Shown here: positions 1 to 7,929 of the stretch, piece by piece
Numbering within the stretch: position 1 is the first letter of the stretch
Layout: the number at the start of each line of letters is the position of its first letter
From: an uncultured Pedobacter sp.
Lineage (GTDB): Bacteria; Bacteroidota; Bacteroidia; Sphingobacteriales; Sphingobacteriaceae
NCBI GenBank assembly: GCA_938008555.1
Contig: CALLKE010000166.1
Span: 1 to 48,096, forward strand
Length of the DNA: 48,096 nucleotides
Reading direction: 5' to 3'
The notes under the pieces: generated by a model
What the model was told of the DNA's origin: nothing
The model's database searches: none
Seen by the model: the letters and a program-made list of their open reading frames with translations, nothing else
Program-made: the position numbers and the translations under genes

Positions 1-90
1 TTTTTGATTTTATATATTTAATTATTAAAATAAATATTTTCTATTTGATTCAAACACATTCAGAAAGGTATTCATGAAATATGATTTGCA

Positions 91-2325
91 ATGGATGTTC
101 CAAGTAAAAGATTGATCAGAAACACACGCTTGGCTTTCCTAAAATGCTTCGATCCTAAGTCAAGATTAATATTATATATACAAAATACAGGTATCATCTT
201 CATCAAGAAATCAGTTTGCTTGTTCATATTAAGCTACCTGATTGTGTTTAAAAGCTTTGGGCAATGTGTGGTACCAATGCCTAATTCGGGTTTTGAGCAG
301 CCAATAATTTCAAACAAGATGAACACACTGGAAGATAATCCTTCACAAAAAGCGCCCTCTAACGATCATTGGGTTGGCGTTGAGGCAGTCAACGATAATC
401 GCATGGAGGGGTGGAAAACAACCTCGAGCAATCGCTGGATTGGAATATGGGCCAGTGGAAGCTTTGGCATAAAATCGTTTGAAGGAAATCAATTTGTTGA
501 GTTAAACCATAATGACGACTCTGGCATCTATCAAGATATCAGCACTCCCCACGCCACTGTATTCACTATCAAATTCTCACATAGGGGCGGCGGAGCAGGC
601 ACCCTCGGATGGTCACGAACAGGAAACAGGAGTTGGATCAAAAAAAAGATAGATAATGATGGAACCAATAATGGCCTAGACGTTTGTAGGCTTTCTGTTG
701 GTCCACCCACAGGACCTTTGAAAGAAATTATAAGGGTATCTGACGGCGATGCTTGGGGTACGCATACTGTTACCTACACCATCCCAAACGGACAAAAAAT
801 TACCAGGTTTTTATTTGAGCCAATAAGTTCTTCAGACGGAAAACACTCTTTAGGTAATTTTTTAGATGCTGTCAAAATTACGGTCGATAACGGCGTAAAA
901 GGAACGGGGCAGATCACGCTACCTTGCACATCAAGCCAAACAACTGTTACAGCAACAGGAACAGGAACATGGTCACAAGATCCAACAAATCCATCAACAA
1001 CAATCATGAACCTTAGCCCCAATGACCCAAATAACACAACCACAATAAGTGGGTTTGCCACTCCTGGCATATATCGATACACCTGGAAAACAAATTATTG
1101 TATTAGTTTATTTACAATCAAAGTAGGCGATGGACGTTCAGGGAGGCCCGCTATTAGTTCCAATTCGCCAGTACGTGCTGGAAATCTGTTAAAGCTATTA
1201 ACAAAGTCCACTTTACCCACTGCAAAATATAACTGGGTAGGACCCAACGGATTTATCTCACAAGAGCCCAACCCCATAGTTAGCCCCAATGCAACCACAG
1301 AAATGAGCGGTGTTTATACATTAATTGTTTCTGCAGGAGATTGCCCATCCTTACCTGTATCGACAACGGTTACCGTGAATCCATCTCCTCAAAAAAACAC
1401 ACCTAACCCATTGAAGACTTTAACCTCTTCCGTATCAGCCACAGCAATATCGCCATCGAATAACCCTATTCCACTCAATGTTTCAACAAAATCAATATCA
1501 CCATCTTTAATTCTTCCTTCCCAGTCAAGCAATACACCTCACTTAGTATCTGAATCCGAAAGACCACTAGATGGTTACTACAAGAAAGAAATTATTCCAA
1601 GTTCAGAAGTAACACACTATACAGCCCTAAGAGAAGCCGATGTAGTTTACGCTAAACGTATCTGGCGAGAGATCGATATTCGTGAAAAAATAAATCGTGT
1701 ATTTGCTGCACCTAAATCACGACTTATTGAGATCCTATTAGACGCCATCAACGCAGGAGAGTTGACCGCATACGATCCAACACCAAGAGAAGATGATCCT
1801 GACGGGGACGAATTTTCAACTACTTTAACGCCTCAACAAGTGATGACTAAGCTTGCCGATAGTGTGTTGGTTCCAATAGTAGATAAAGATGGAAACACAA
1901 TCGGATCCCATATCAAACCAGGAGAGTTTAATCCCAATAGTATAACCAAGTTTCGGATCAAGGAAGATTGGATATTTGACAAAGAGCGCTCTGTTTTTGA
2001 GCCCCGTATTATTGGAATAGCACCCATGATCACGATTAAAGCTGCTGGACAATCACTTGATGACCAACCTGCTTTTTGGATCTATTTCCCAGAAGCACGC
2101 CCCCTATTAGCCACGAAAGCAATTGCCAATCGCCAAAATGATGCGACAAGGTTGAGCTACGATGATCTATTCATCAAGCGTATATTCTCAAGTTATATTG
2201 TCAAGGAATCTAATGTAGAAGATCTTCGAGTTAAAGACTATGTTCAAGGTATTGACCGATTATATGAATCCGAGAGAATAAAGAAAGAGTTAATGGACTA
2301 TGAACAGGATTTGTGGTCACATTAA
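91..2325 (+). CDS. gldN: GldN/PorN-type T9SS protein with a large extracellular-type N-terminal extension
   Basis: Residues about 492-744 carry the hallmarks of GldN/PorN, a periplasmic ring component of the type IX secretion and gliding machinery: the LREADV..KRIWREIDIREK opening, KEDWIFDKERSVFEPRIIGIAP, FWIYFPEARP, FSSYIVKESN and the closing YEQDLWSH. Ordinary GldN proteins are about 300-360 residues, whereas this one has 744. A hydrophobic signal-like segment (residues 39-58, ending FGQ before Cys59) is followed by a jelly-roll or DUF642-like stretch (about 60-266), a PKD/Ig-like stretch with GTWSQ and PGIYRYTW (about 275-345), a second Ig-like stretch (about 355-430) and a Ser/Pro-rich linker (about 430-490). 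An in-frame TGA at 82-84 fixes the start at 91 or later. The 38 residues before the signal segment are odd: codon 38 is ATC just before AAG AAA, where ATG would give a normal signal-peptide start. Partner genes gldKLM would lie upstream, outside the window. The GldN assignment is firm; the N-terminal domain names are inference. Confidence 0.85.
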   Translation: MDVPSKRLIRNTRLAFLKCFDPKSRLILYIQNTGIIFIKKSVCLFILSYLIVFKSFGQCVVPMPNSGFEQPIISNKMNTLEDNPSQKAPSNDHWVGVEAVNDNRMEGWKTTSSNRWIGIWASGSFGIKSFEGNQFVELNHNDDSGIYQDISTPHATVFTIKFSHRGGGAGTLGWSRTGNRSWIKKKIDNDGTNNGLDVCRLSVGPPTGPLKEIIRVSDGDAWGTHTVTYTIPNGQKITRFLFEPISSSDGKHSLGNFLDAVKITVDNGVKGTGQITLPCTSSQTTVTATGTGTWSQDPTNPSTTIMNLSPNDPNNTTTISGFATPGIYRYTWKTNYCISLFTIKVGDGRSGRPAISSNSPVRAGNLLKLLTKSTLPTAKYNWVGPNGFISQEPNPIVSPNATTEMSGVYTLIVSAGDCPSLPVSTTVTVNPSPQKNTPNPLKTLTSSVSATAISPSNNPIPLNVSTKSISPSLILPSQSSNTPHLVSESERPLDGYYKKEIIPSSEVTHYTALREADVVYAKRIWREIDIREKINRVFAAPKSRLIEILLDAINAGELTAYDPTPREDDPDGDEFSTTLTPQQVMTKLADSVLVPIVDKDGNTIGSHIKPGEFNPNSITKFRIKEDWIFDKERSVFEPRIIGIAPMITIKAAGQSLDDQPAFWIYFPEARPLLATKAIANRQNDATRLSYDDLFIKRIFSSYIVKESNVEDLRVKDYVQGIDRLYESERIKKELMDYEQDLWSH

Positions 2326-2436
2326 ATAACCAAACACATAAACTATCACATAAATATAGTAGGGCAAACTAAATGACACATTTTTTTTACAAATAATGTG
2401 TTTTTATGTTTATGCATATTTTATATTTGATACAAT

Positions 2437-3168
2437 ATGCTAAAATCCGTTTCGCCTTACACCGATTCCTGTGCAGCCAAAAAAGAACAAGTGGCAGCCA
2501 TGTTCAATAATATTTCTACGACATACGATTTTTTAAATCACACGCTGTCATTAGGAATCGATACCCTATGGCGTAAGAAGGCAATTCAGGAATTGGTGGA
2601 GAATCAACCTCAATCTATATTAGATGTAGCAACTGGAACAGGTGATTTTGCATTCGAAGCCATTAAAACCTTAAAGCCCAAACACATTATTGGAGTTGAT
2701 ATTTCAGAAGGTATGTTAGCTATCGCAGATGCAAAAATTACCAAAAGAAATATGAATCATATTTTTGAAGTGCGCATGGGCGACTCAGAAAAACTTCTAT
2801 TCGAAGACAATGAATTTGATGCCGTGACAAGCGCTTATGGAGTACGAAATTTTGAAAATCTAGAAAAGGGCCTATCTGATATCTTAAGAGTACTAAAGCC
2901 GGGAGGGAAAGTCATTATTCTTGAATTCTCAAAGCCTCGCATATTTCCTATTAAACAAGGCTATCACTTCTATTTCAACCATATTGTACCCACTATTGGA
3001 AAATTGTTTTCCAAAGATTCATCGGCATACACCTATCTTCCTGCTTCTGTGGCCTCTTTTCCTGAAGGGAACTGTTTTACAAGTAAAATGCAAGAAATTG
3101 GCTTCCGAAATACAAAATGTAAACCCTTAGCTTTTGGCATTTGTTCAATATATACTGGCATTAAATGA
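2437..3168 (+). CDS. ubiE: Demethylmenaquinone methyltransferase
   Basis: This class I SAM-dependent methyltransferase of 243 residues carries out the C-methylation of demethylmenaquinone, the last step of menaquinone synthesis and the usual role of UbiE/MenG in Bacteroidota, which use menaquinone. The SAM-binding motif DVATGTGDFAFEA lies near residues 62-74. The family signatures YDFLNHTLSLGIDTLWRKK near the N-terminus, TSAYGVRNFENL in the middle and LKPGGKVIILEFSKP further on are all present. Length is normal. The stop overlaps the start of the next gene, porT, by four bases (ATGA), implying translational coupling. A ubiE-porT pair recurs in this phylum and supports both calls. Confidence 0.95.
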   Translation: MLKSVSPYTDSCAAKKEQVAAMFNNISTTYDFLNHTLSLGIDTLWRKKAIQELVENQPQSILDVATGTGDFAFEAIKTLKPKHIIGVDISEGMLAIADAKITKRNMNHIFEVRMGDSEKLLFEDNEFDAVTSAYGVRNFENLEKGLSDILRVLKPGGKVIILEFSKPRIFPIKQGYHFYFNHIVPTIGKLFSKDSSAYTYLPASVASFPEGNCFTSKMQEIGFRNTKCKPLAFGICSIYTGIK

Positions 3169-3908
3169 CGAAGTGGTTCCTTTTTTTCACCTTATTATTT
3201 ATTTCGCTTGCCAACCAATCTTATTCACAAGAAAATTGGGGAGGGGGCACAGACGATTCTCCTATCAACTTTGGATTTGTATTTCAGGCCATATCATCAG
3301 ATTATACCATTATTAAGAAGGCTAGCTGGAGAGACCCATTTATTGACAACACGAGTATGATCGGAGAGTTAGTAAAACCTCCATTATACTCTATTACTAG
3401 CCCCGCAACACCCGGCTTTGGCCTTGGTTTTGTAACGAATATTAAATTAGGCGAACATTTTGACTTACGTTTTTGTCCCGGATATATTTTTGCAGATCAT
3501 ACCATTAAGTATGAGTATGCAAACCCAAGTGACGCTGTAACACAAGTGGTTCCATTCTCAATCCTGAATCTTCCCTTAGGAATACGAGTAAAATCTGATC
3601 GGAAAAGAAATTTCAGGTCCTATCTCATCGCAGGAGCACGGTATTCCATTGATTTATTGTCAGAGGATAAAATCAATAGCGATGCAAACAAGCCACTCGC
3701 ACAAAAAACTGTAAAAAATAATAAAGGTATTCTATGGTATGAAGCCGGTATTGGATTTCAATTTTACTTTGAATACTTCAAACTGTCTCCTGAAATCAAA
3801 TTTTCACATACCGTCAACAGCGTCTTACGTACAGAAAACCATCCTTATTCAGCTCCCCTTGAAAAACTTTTCTTACAAGATATCCAGTTTAGCATTTACC
3901 TAGAATAA
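3165..3908 (+). CDS. porT: PorT-family outer membrane beta-barrel protein of the type IX secretion system
   Basis: This 247-residue protein has an N-terminal signal peptide (cleavage near SYSQ, residue 22) followed by alternating hydrophobic beta-strands typical of an eight-stranded barrel, with GFGLGFVTNIKLGEHFDLRFCPGY, LNLPLGIRVKSDR and WYEAGIGFQFYFEYFKLSPEIKFS. That pattern matches PorT/SprT, an outer membrane component required for type IX secretion. The gene starts inside the ubiE stop codon, and this neighbourhood is characteristic of PorT. It pairs functionally with the GldN-type gene upstream and with the type IX substrate at 32931-39125. A generic outer membrane barrel of the same fold is the main alternative. 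Confidence 0.85.
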   Translation: MTKWFLFFTLLFISLANQSYSQENWGGGTDDSPINFGFVFQAISSDYTIIKKASWRDPFIDNTSMIGELVKPPLYSITSPATPGFGLGFVTNIKLGEHFDLRFCPGYIFADHTIKYEYANPSDAVTQVVPFSILNLPLGIRVKSDRKRNFRSYLIAGARYSIDLLSEDKINSDANKPLAQKTVKNNKGILWYEAGIGFQFYFEYFKLSPEIKFSHTVNSVLRTENHPYSAPLEKLFLQDIQFSIYLE

Positions 3909-4013
3909 AGCCCATTATTTTCTGGCATTGTTATTGAGAAGATTAACCTTATGAAGGAGTAGGGATATCTATATTTTCTCCTTGTGTTACCATTTAGAGT
4001 AGATAGAAACAAT

Positions 4014-4346
4014 ATGGAAATTACATGGAATGATTTTGAAAAAGTCGAATTACGCGTAGGAACAATACGCGAAGTACTGGACTTTCCACAAGCAAGAAAA
4101 CCAGCATACAAAGTAAAAGCAGATTTCGGAGAGTTTGGAACGAGATGGAGCAGCGCCCAAATCACCAAACATTACACCAAAGAAGAGCTTATTGGTCGGC
4201 AAATTGTAGGTGTTCTTAATTTTCCTAAAAAGCAGATTGCAACCTTCATGTCTGAGTTCTTACTAACTGGCTTTGCAGATGAAAACGGAGATGTTATTTT
4301 AACCACCCCTGATAAAAAAACACCCAATGGGACTAAAATGTTTTAG
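4014..4346 (+). CDS. csaA: CsaA-like tRNA-binding domain protein
   Basis: This 110-residue protein is a stand-alone OB-fold tRNA-binding domain of the CsaA / EMAP II type. Signatures are FEKVELRVGTI at the start, FPQARKPAYKVKADFG, SSAQIT and GRQIVGVLNFP, and PDKKTPNGTKMF at the C-terminus. CsaA binds tRNA and has been linked to a chaperone-like role in protein export. An upstream GTG at 3984 would add ten residues, but homology begins at MEITWNDF, so the ATG at 4014 is preferred. It is followed 14 bases later by tadA, another tRNA-related gene, and the two probably share a transcript. Confidence 0.85.
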   Translation: MEITWNDFEKVELRVGTIREVLDFPQARKPAYKVKADFGEFGTRWSSAQITKHYTKEELIGRQIVGVLNFPKKQIATFMSEFLLTGFADENGDVILTTPDKKTPNGTKMF

Positions 4347-4360
4347 GAGTAATTAGACAT

Positions 4361-4840
4361 ATGAAGTACATTAAATTTGGCGAGGAAACCTCTACCCAAG
4401 CAGCTGATCTATTTTTTATGAATGAGGCTTTTAAAGAGGCCCAAAAAGCATTGGAGATTGATGAAGTTCCTATTGGCGCTGTCGTCGTTCATAACGGACG
4501 CATTATTGGACGTGGACATAATCTCACCGAGCAATTAAATGATGTAACGGCTCATGCAGAAATGCAGGCTTTCACAGCAGCATCTCATTATATTGGGGGT
4601 AAGTATTTACACAACTGTACATTGTACGTTACGCTAGAACCCTGCACCATGTGTGCAGGAGCATCTTATTGGGCACAAATAAGCCGAATTGTGTTTGGAG
4701 CCGAGGATCTTCAACGAGGATTTAGCCAAATCAAACAACGCATCATACATCCTAAGACACAAATTGTTAGTGGACTAAAGGCAGAAGAATGCAGCACTTT
4801 ACTAAAAGATTTTTTTTCAGCAAGAAGGAGTAAACTTTAG
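4361..4840 (+). CDS. tadA: tRNA-specific adenosine deaminase
   Basis: This zinc-dependent cytidine-deaminase-fold enzyme of 159 residues converts A34 of tRNA-Arg(ACG) to inosine. The catalytic HAEM motif (His and the proton-shuttling Glu) lies near residue 67, and the zinc-binding PCTMCAGA near residues 98-105. Family features PIGAVVV and GRGHN are also present. An AGGAG sequence about ten bases before the ATG at 4361 supports that start, although the ATG at 4418 (MNEAFKEA) matches the usual N-terminus more closely. The gene sits directly after the csaA-like gene, giving a small RNA-related operon. Confidence 0.92.
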   Translation: MKYIKFGEETSTQAADLFFMNEAFKEAQKALEIDEVPIGAVVVHNGRIIGRGHNLTEQLNDVTAHAEMQAFTAASHYIGGKYLHNCTLYVTLEPCTMCAGASYWAQISRIVFGAEDLQRGFSQIKQRIIHPKTQIVSGLKAEECSTLLKDFFSARRSKL

Positions 4841-4872
4841 TCGAAAGAATAAACTTTCACAGTACTGCTCTA

Positions 4873-4880
4873 TATATTTG
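4873..4880 (+). promoter_or_regulatory. Candidate Bacteroidota -7 box for superoxide dismutase
   Basis: TATATTTG fits the Bacteroidota -7 consensus TAnnTTTG exactly and lies 35 bases upstream of the superoxide dismutase ATG. No clear TTTG -33 box is visible at the ideal spacing, so this is a motif match only. Confidence 0.45.
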
Positions 4881-4915
4881 CAAACTAGTTTACAAACCCT
4901 TTAAATTATCATCAT

Positions 4916-5524
4916 ATGGCATTCAAATTACCTGCGTTACCTTACGCAACCGACGCTCTAGAGCCACACATTGACAAAATGACCATGGAAATACACCACG
5001 GGAAACATCATCAAGCCTATGTTGACAACCTTAATAAGGCAATAGCAGGAACAGACGCTGAAAATCTGTCAATTGAGGACCTGATAAAAAATATTTCGAA
5101 ATATCCAGTAGCTGTTAGAAACAATGGAGGTGGACACTATAACCACACACTATACTGGTCAATAATGTCTCCAAATGGTGGGGGGGCTCCTACCGGCGAT
5201 TTAGCGACAGCAATTAATTCCACTTTTGGCTCTTTTGATGATTTTAAGAAAAAGTTTGCTGAGGCTGGCGCAACCCGATTTGGCTCTGGATGGGCTTGGC
5301 TAAGCATTGATAATGCCGGCAAATTACAAATAAGTTCTACCCCTAATCAAGACAATCCGTTGATGGATATCGCTGAAGTTAAAGGAAAGCCAATCTTAGG
5401 AATGGATGTTTGGGAGCATGCCTACTATTTGAAATATCAGAATAAACGCCCTGACTACATTTCTGCTTTTTGGAATGTCATTAACTGGGGAGCAGTAGCT
5501 ACCAATTTTACCAAATCAAAATAA
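4916..5524 (+). CDS. sodA: Superoxide dismutase, Mn-type residues
   Basis: This 202-residue Fe/Mn superoxide dismutase converts superoxide to hydrogen peroxide and oxygen in the cytoplasm. The metal ligands are visible: His27 (MEIHHGKHH), His77 (GGGHYNHTLYW), Asp164 and His168 (DVWEHAYY). The Gly-rich GGGH motif together with Gln in NQDNPL points to the Mn or cambialistic type, because Fe-type enzymes usually carry the active-site Gln on the first of these motifs. Length is normal and there is no signal peptide. A hairpin terminator follows at 5545-5577, so this is probably a single-gene unit with its own promoter. Confidence 0.93.
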   Translation: MAFKLPALPYATDALEPHIDKMTMEIHHGKHHQAYVDNLNKAIAGTDAENLSIEDLIKNISKYPVAVRNNGGGHYNHTLYWSIMSPNGGGAPTGDLATAINSTFGSFDDFKKKFAEAGATRFGSGWAWLSIDNAGKLQISSTPNQDNPLMDIAEVKGKPILGMDVWEHAYYLKYQNKRPDYISAFWNVINWGAVATNFTKSK

Positions 5525-5544
5525 CAGTACAAACTAAATCTGAG

Positions 5545-5577
5545 AGGTGATGCACAGCAAGATGTATCGCCTTTTTT
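5545..5577 (+). terminator. Rho-independent terminator after superoxide dismutase
   Basis: AGGTGATGCA (5545-5554) pairs with TGTATCGCCT (5563-5572), allowing two G-U pairs, around an eight-base loop. A run of T follows to 5577. It stands 20 bases after the superoxide dismutase stop. Confidence 0.7.
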
Positions 5578-5619
5578 AATGCCATAGGCATCCTATCATC
5601 ATACCCAATACTTTTCAAT

Positions 5620-6075
5620 ATGAATACCAGCATTTATTACATTTTAGCTTTTTTAATCGGGATCGGTTTATCCGTTCAAATAGGGCTCAATTCACAACTT
5701 CGAATCGCACTAGGAAACCCTATCGCTGCCTCTTTAATTGCGTTCCTAGTAGGCACCTTTTTTTTAGTGATCTATGCATTAATTTTTCAGCGCGAGGGCT
5801 TTTTTAATTGTTTATCCAACATCAAAGAAGGAATCACCTGGTACAAATGGGTAGGAGGACTTTTTGGGGCTCTTTACATCGCTGGAATGATACTCATCGC
5901 TCCCCAAATAGGTGTAGCGAATATTGTAGCTCTTTCATTTACTGGCCAAATACTTTTTGCACTTGTATTGGATCACTTTGGCCTATTAGGCTTCTCAATG
6001 CACTCACTAAATGCCATGCGCGTACTTGGTGCTTGCCTATTAATAGCTGGAACCATGTTAATCTTGCGGAATTAG
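5620..6075 (+). CDS. YdcZ/DUF606-type DMT-superfamily membrane protein
   Basis: This 151-residue protein is almost entirely hydrophobic, with about five membrane helices. It shows the family pattern IGIGLSVQIGLNSQLR near the start, GNPIAASLIAFLVGTFFL, WVGGLFGALYI and the closing GACLLIAGTMLIL. This is the DUF606 (YdcZ) branch of the drug/metabolite transporter superfamily, usually found as single genes or pairs of half-size transporters that probably dimerise. The substrate is unknown. It converges with the NlpC/P60 gene, with only 14 bases between their ends. Confidence 0.8.
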   Translation: MNTSIYYILAFLIGIGLSVQIGLNSQLRIALGNPIAASLIAFLVGTFFLVIYALIFQREGFFNCLSNIKEGITWYKWVGGLFGALYIAGMILIAPQIGVANIVALSFTGQILFALVLDHFGLLGFSMHSLNAMRVLGACLLIAGTMLILRN

Positions 6076-6089
6076 AACTATCTATTTTA

Positions 6090-6647
6090 CTAAAAAGAAG
6101 CCAACAAACGGCCTCCTTTGTAATAATACTTTGACCAATAATCATCATCTAAGCTACTGATCATAACGCCCCGGCTTGATGATGCATGCACAAACTTATT
6201 GTTACCAATATATATACCGACATGTGTAATGGAACGACTTCGTATTTTAAAAAATATCAGATCTCCTTCTTTTAACTCATCTCGAGCATTTACTGGACTA
6301 ACCATCCCGAAAATATTTTGCGAGTTATTGCCAATCATCGTATCAAAGACCTTATTGTAAAGCTCAAAAGCAAACTTAGAGCAATCAATTCCTTTTTTGG
6401 AATCTCCTCCTAAACGGTAGGGGGTTCCAATCCAATCATAAACAAATTGATAAAGTTTTAAATTAGATGACGCTGATAGCGCAATACCCATAATTTGGGA
6501 AAAGTATTCCATCGCTAACTTATCATAGGTTTCGACTTTCTCAGGCGCTTTTAAGTCTTTTTTATTGCTGGTCGATTGAGCCTGCGCTAAAATAGAGGGT
6601 AGCATCAGCAAAATGCTCAGGGTAGCTATTCGTATTTTTTTCCTCAT
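6090..6647 (-). CDS. Secreted NlpC/P60 (C40) peptidoglycan hydrolase
   Basis: The 185-residue protein has a signal peptide (MRKKIRIATLSILLMLPSIL, ending near AQAQ). An NlpC/P60 domain occupies about residues 65-185. The catalytic Cys is in KKGIDCSKFAFELY, preceded by the family motif GTPYRLGG, and the catalytic His is in THVGIYIGNNKFVHAS. Such enzymes are cysteine peptidases that cut cell-wall peptide stems (D-Glu to meso-diaminopimelate). No extra binding domain is visible. It is transcribed divergently from pdhA across a 248-base promoter region. Confidence 0.88.
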   Translation of the reverse strand: MRKKIRIATLSILLMLPSILAQAQSTSNKKDLKAPEKVETYDKLAMEYFSQIMGIALSASSNLKLYQFVYDWIGTPYRLGGDSKKGIDCSKFAFELYNKVFDTMIGNNSQNIFGMVSPVNARDELKEGDLIFFKIRSRSITHVGIYIGNNKFVHASSSRGVMISSLDDDYWSKYYYKGGRLLASF

Positions 6648-6845
6648 GGTTTATTCAATTTATTAAGTGGGGAATAACGGTTTTTAAGTATTTCCCATAA
6701 AATATCCTAAAGCCATGCCCTATTTCTATAGAAGCAGGACAAAATGCTAAATTAAGTTTTCGGGTCCAAAAATGCTAAAATGAAGCCAAAAAAGTTGAAT
6801 TTTAACCTTTTTTAACACTGCTCTTTCGTCCCAAAATTCACACGC

Positions 6846-6873
6846 TTTGTTTTAATATTTATAATTAGATTTG
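6846..6873 (+). promoter_or_regulatory. Candidate promoter for pdhAC
   Basis: A perfect TAnnTTTG-type -7 box (TAGATTTG, 6866-6873) is preceded by TTTG at 6846-6849, 23 bases before the pdhA start. The 16-base spacing is shorter than the usual 19-20, so the upstream box is uncertain. Confidence 0.45.
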
Positions 6874-6895
6874 TCGGTCGTATAATTTATCACGA

Positions 6896-7891
6896 ATGAG
6901 TTCAGTACAAATTACAAAGGATACCTATTTACAATGGTATGAACAGATGCTCCTGATGCGCAAATTTGAGGAAAAAGCAGGGCAGCTTTATGGTCAGCAA
7001 AAAATTAGAGGGTTTTGTCATCTCTATATTGGACAAGAAGCTGTTGTAGCTGGAGCAATGTCTGTATTAACAAAAGAAGATTCTATGATTACTGCCTATC
7101 GTGATCATGCACATGCTATTGCAAAAGGTATACCTGCTAATGCAGTAATGGCAGAGTTATATGGTAAATCAACAGGATGCTCCAAAGGCAAAGGTGGATC
7201 GATGCACATGTTTAGTAAAGAGCACAATTTTTTTGGTGGACATGGTATCGTAGGGGGCCAAATCCCACTGGGTGCAGGTATCGCATTTGCCGAAAAATAT
7301 AATGGGACAACCAATGTAAATGTTTGCTACATGGGTGATGGTGCTGTACGCCAAGGAGCCCTAAACGAAACTTTTAATATGGCCATGCTATGGAAACTAC
7401 CTGTTGTTTTTGTTTGCGAAAACAATGGTTATGCCATGGGCACATCTGTTTCTAGAACAACCAATATGGCCGATATTTACAAATTAGGTTTAGGTTTTGA
7501 CATGCCTTGCGCACCTGTAGACGGCATGGACCCTGTCGCTGTTCATCAAGCGATGGATGAAGCCGTACAACGTGCCCGTCGTGGCGAAGGCCCCACCTTT
7601 CTTGAAATGCGTACGTATCGATACAAGGGACATTCCATGTCAGATCCTGCAAAATATCGCACAAAAGAAGAGGTGGAAGCTTATAAAGCAAAAGATCCTA
7701 TTGAGGAAATTAAAAAGGCCATCCAGGATAAAAAATATGCTGATGACTCTTGGTTCGAGCAAATCGATAACAAAATAAAAGGGATCGTCGAAGAATCTGT
7801 TCGTTTTTCTGAAGAATCACCTTATCCTGATCCCTCAGAGCTATACCGAGATGTGTATATCCAAAATGATTATCCATACGTGAGAGATTGA
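6896..7891 (+). CDS. pdhA: Pyruvate dehydrogenase E1 component, alpha subunit
   Basis: This 331-residue thiamine-diphosphate subunit decarboxylates pyruvate as part of the pyruvate dehydrogenase complex. Visible signatures are GQEAVVAGA, YRDHAHAIAKG, the phosphorylation-loop-like GKGGSMHMF, the TPP/Mg motif MGDGAVRQGALNETFNMAMLWKLP.VFVCENN, and RYKGHSMSDPAKYR. It is followed 38 bases later by pdhC (E2). The partner beta subunit is not adjacent but lies at 23652-24638 on the other strand. Split E1 genes are common in Bacteroidota. Branched-chain 2-oxoacid E1 alpha is an alternative but fits less well. Confidence 0.93.
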   Translation: MSSVQITKDTYLQWYEQMLLMRKFEEKAGQLYGQQKIRGFCHLYIGQEAVVAGAMSVLTKEDSMITAYRDHAHAIAKGIPANAVMAELYGKSTGCSKGKGGSMHMFSKEHNFFGGHGIVGGQIPLGAGIAFAEKYNGTTNVNVCYMGDGAVRQGALNETFNMAMLWKLPVVFVCENNGYAMGTSVSRTTNMADIYKLGLGFDMPCAPVDGMDPVAVHQAMDEAVQRARRGEGPTFLEMRTYRYKGHSMSDPAKYRTKEEVEAYKAKDPIEEIKKAIQDKKYADDSWFEQIDNKIKGIVEESVRFSEESPYPDPSELYRDVYIQNDYPYVRD

Positions 7892-7929
7892 GCTAGAGCC
7901 CTCCCATTATAAATAAAATTTGCAAAAAC

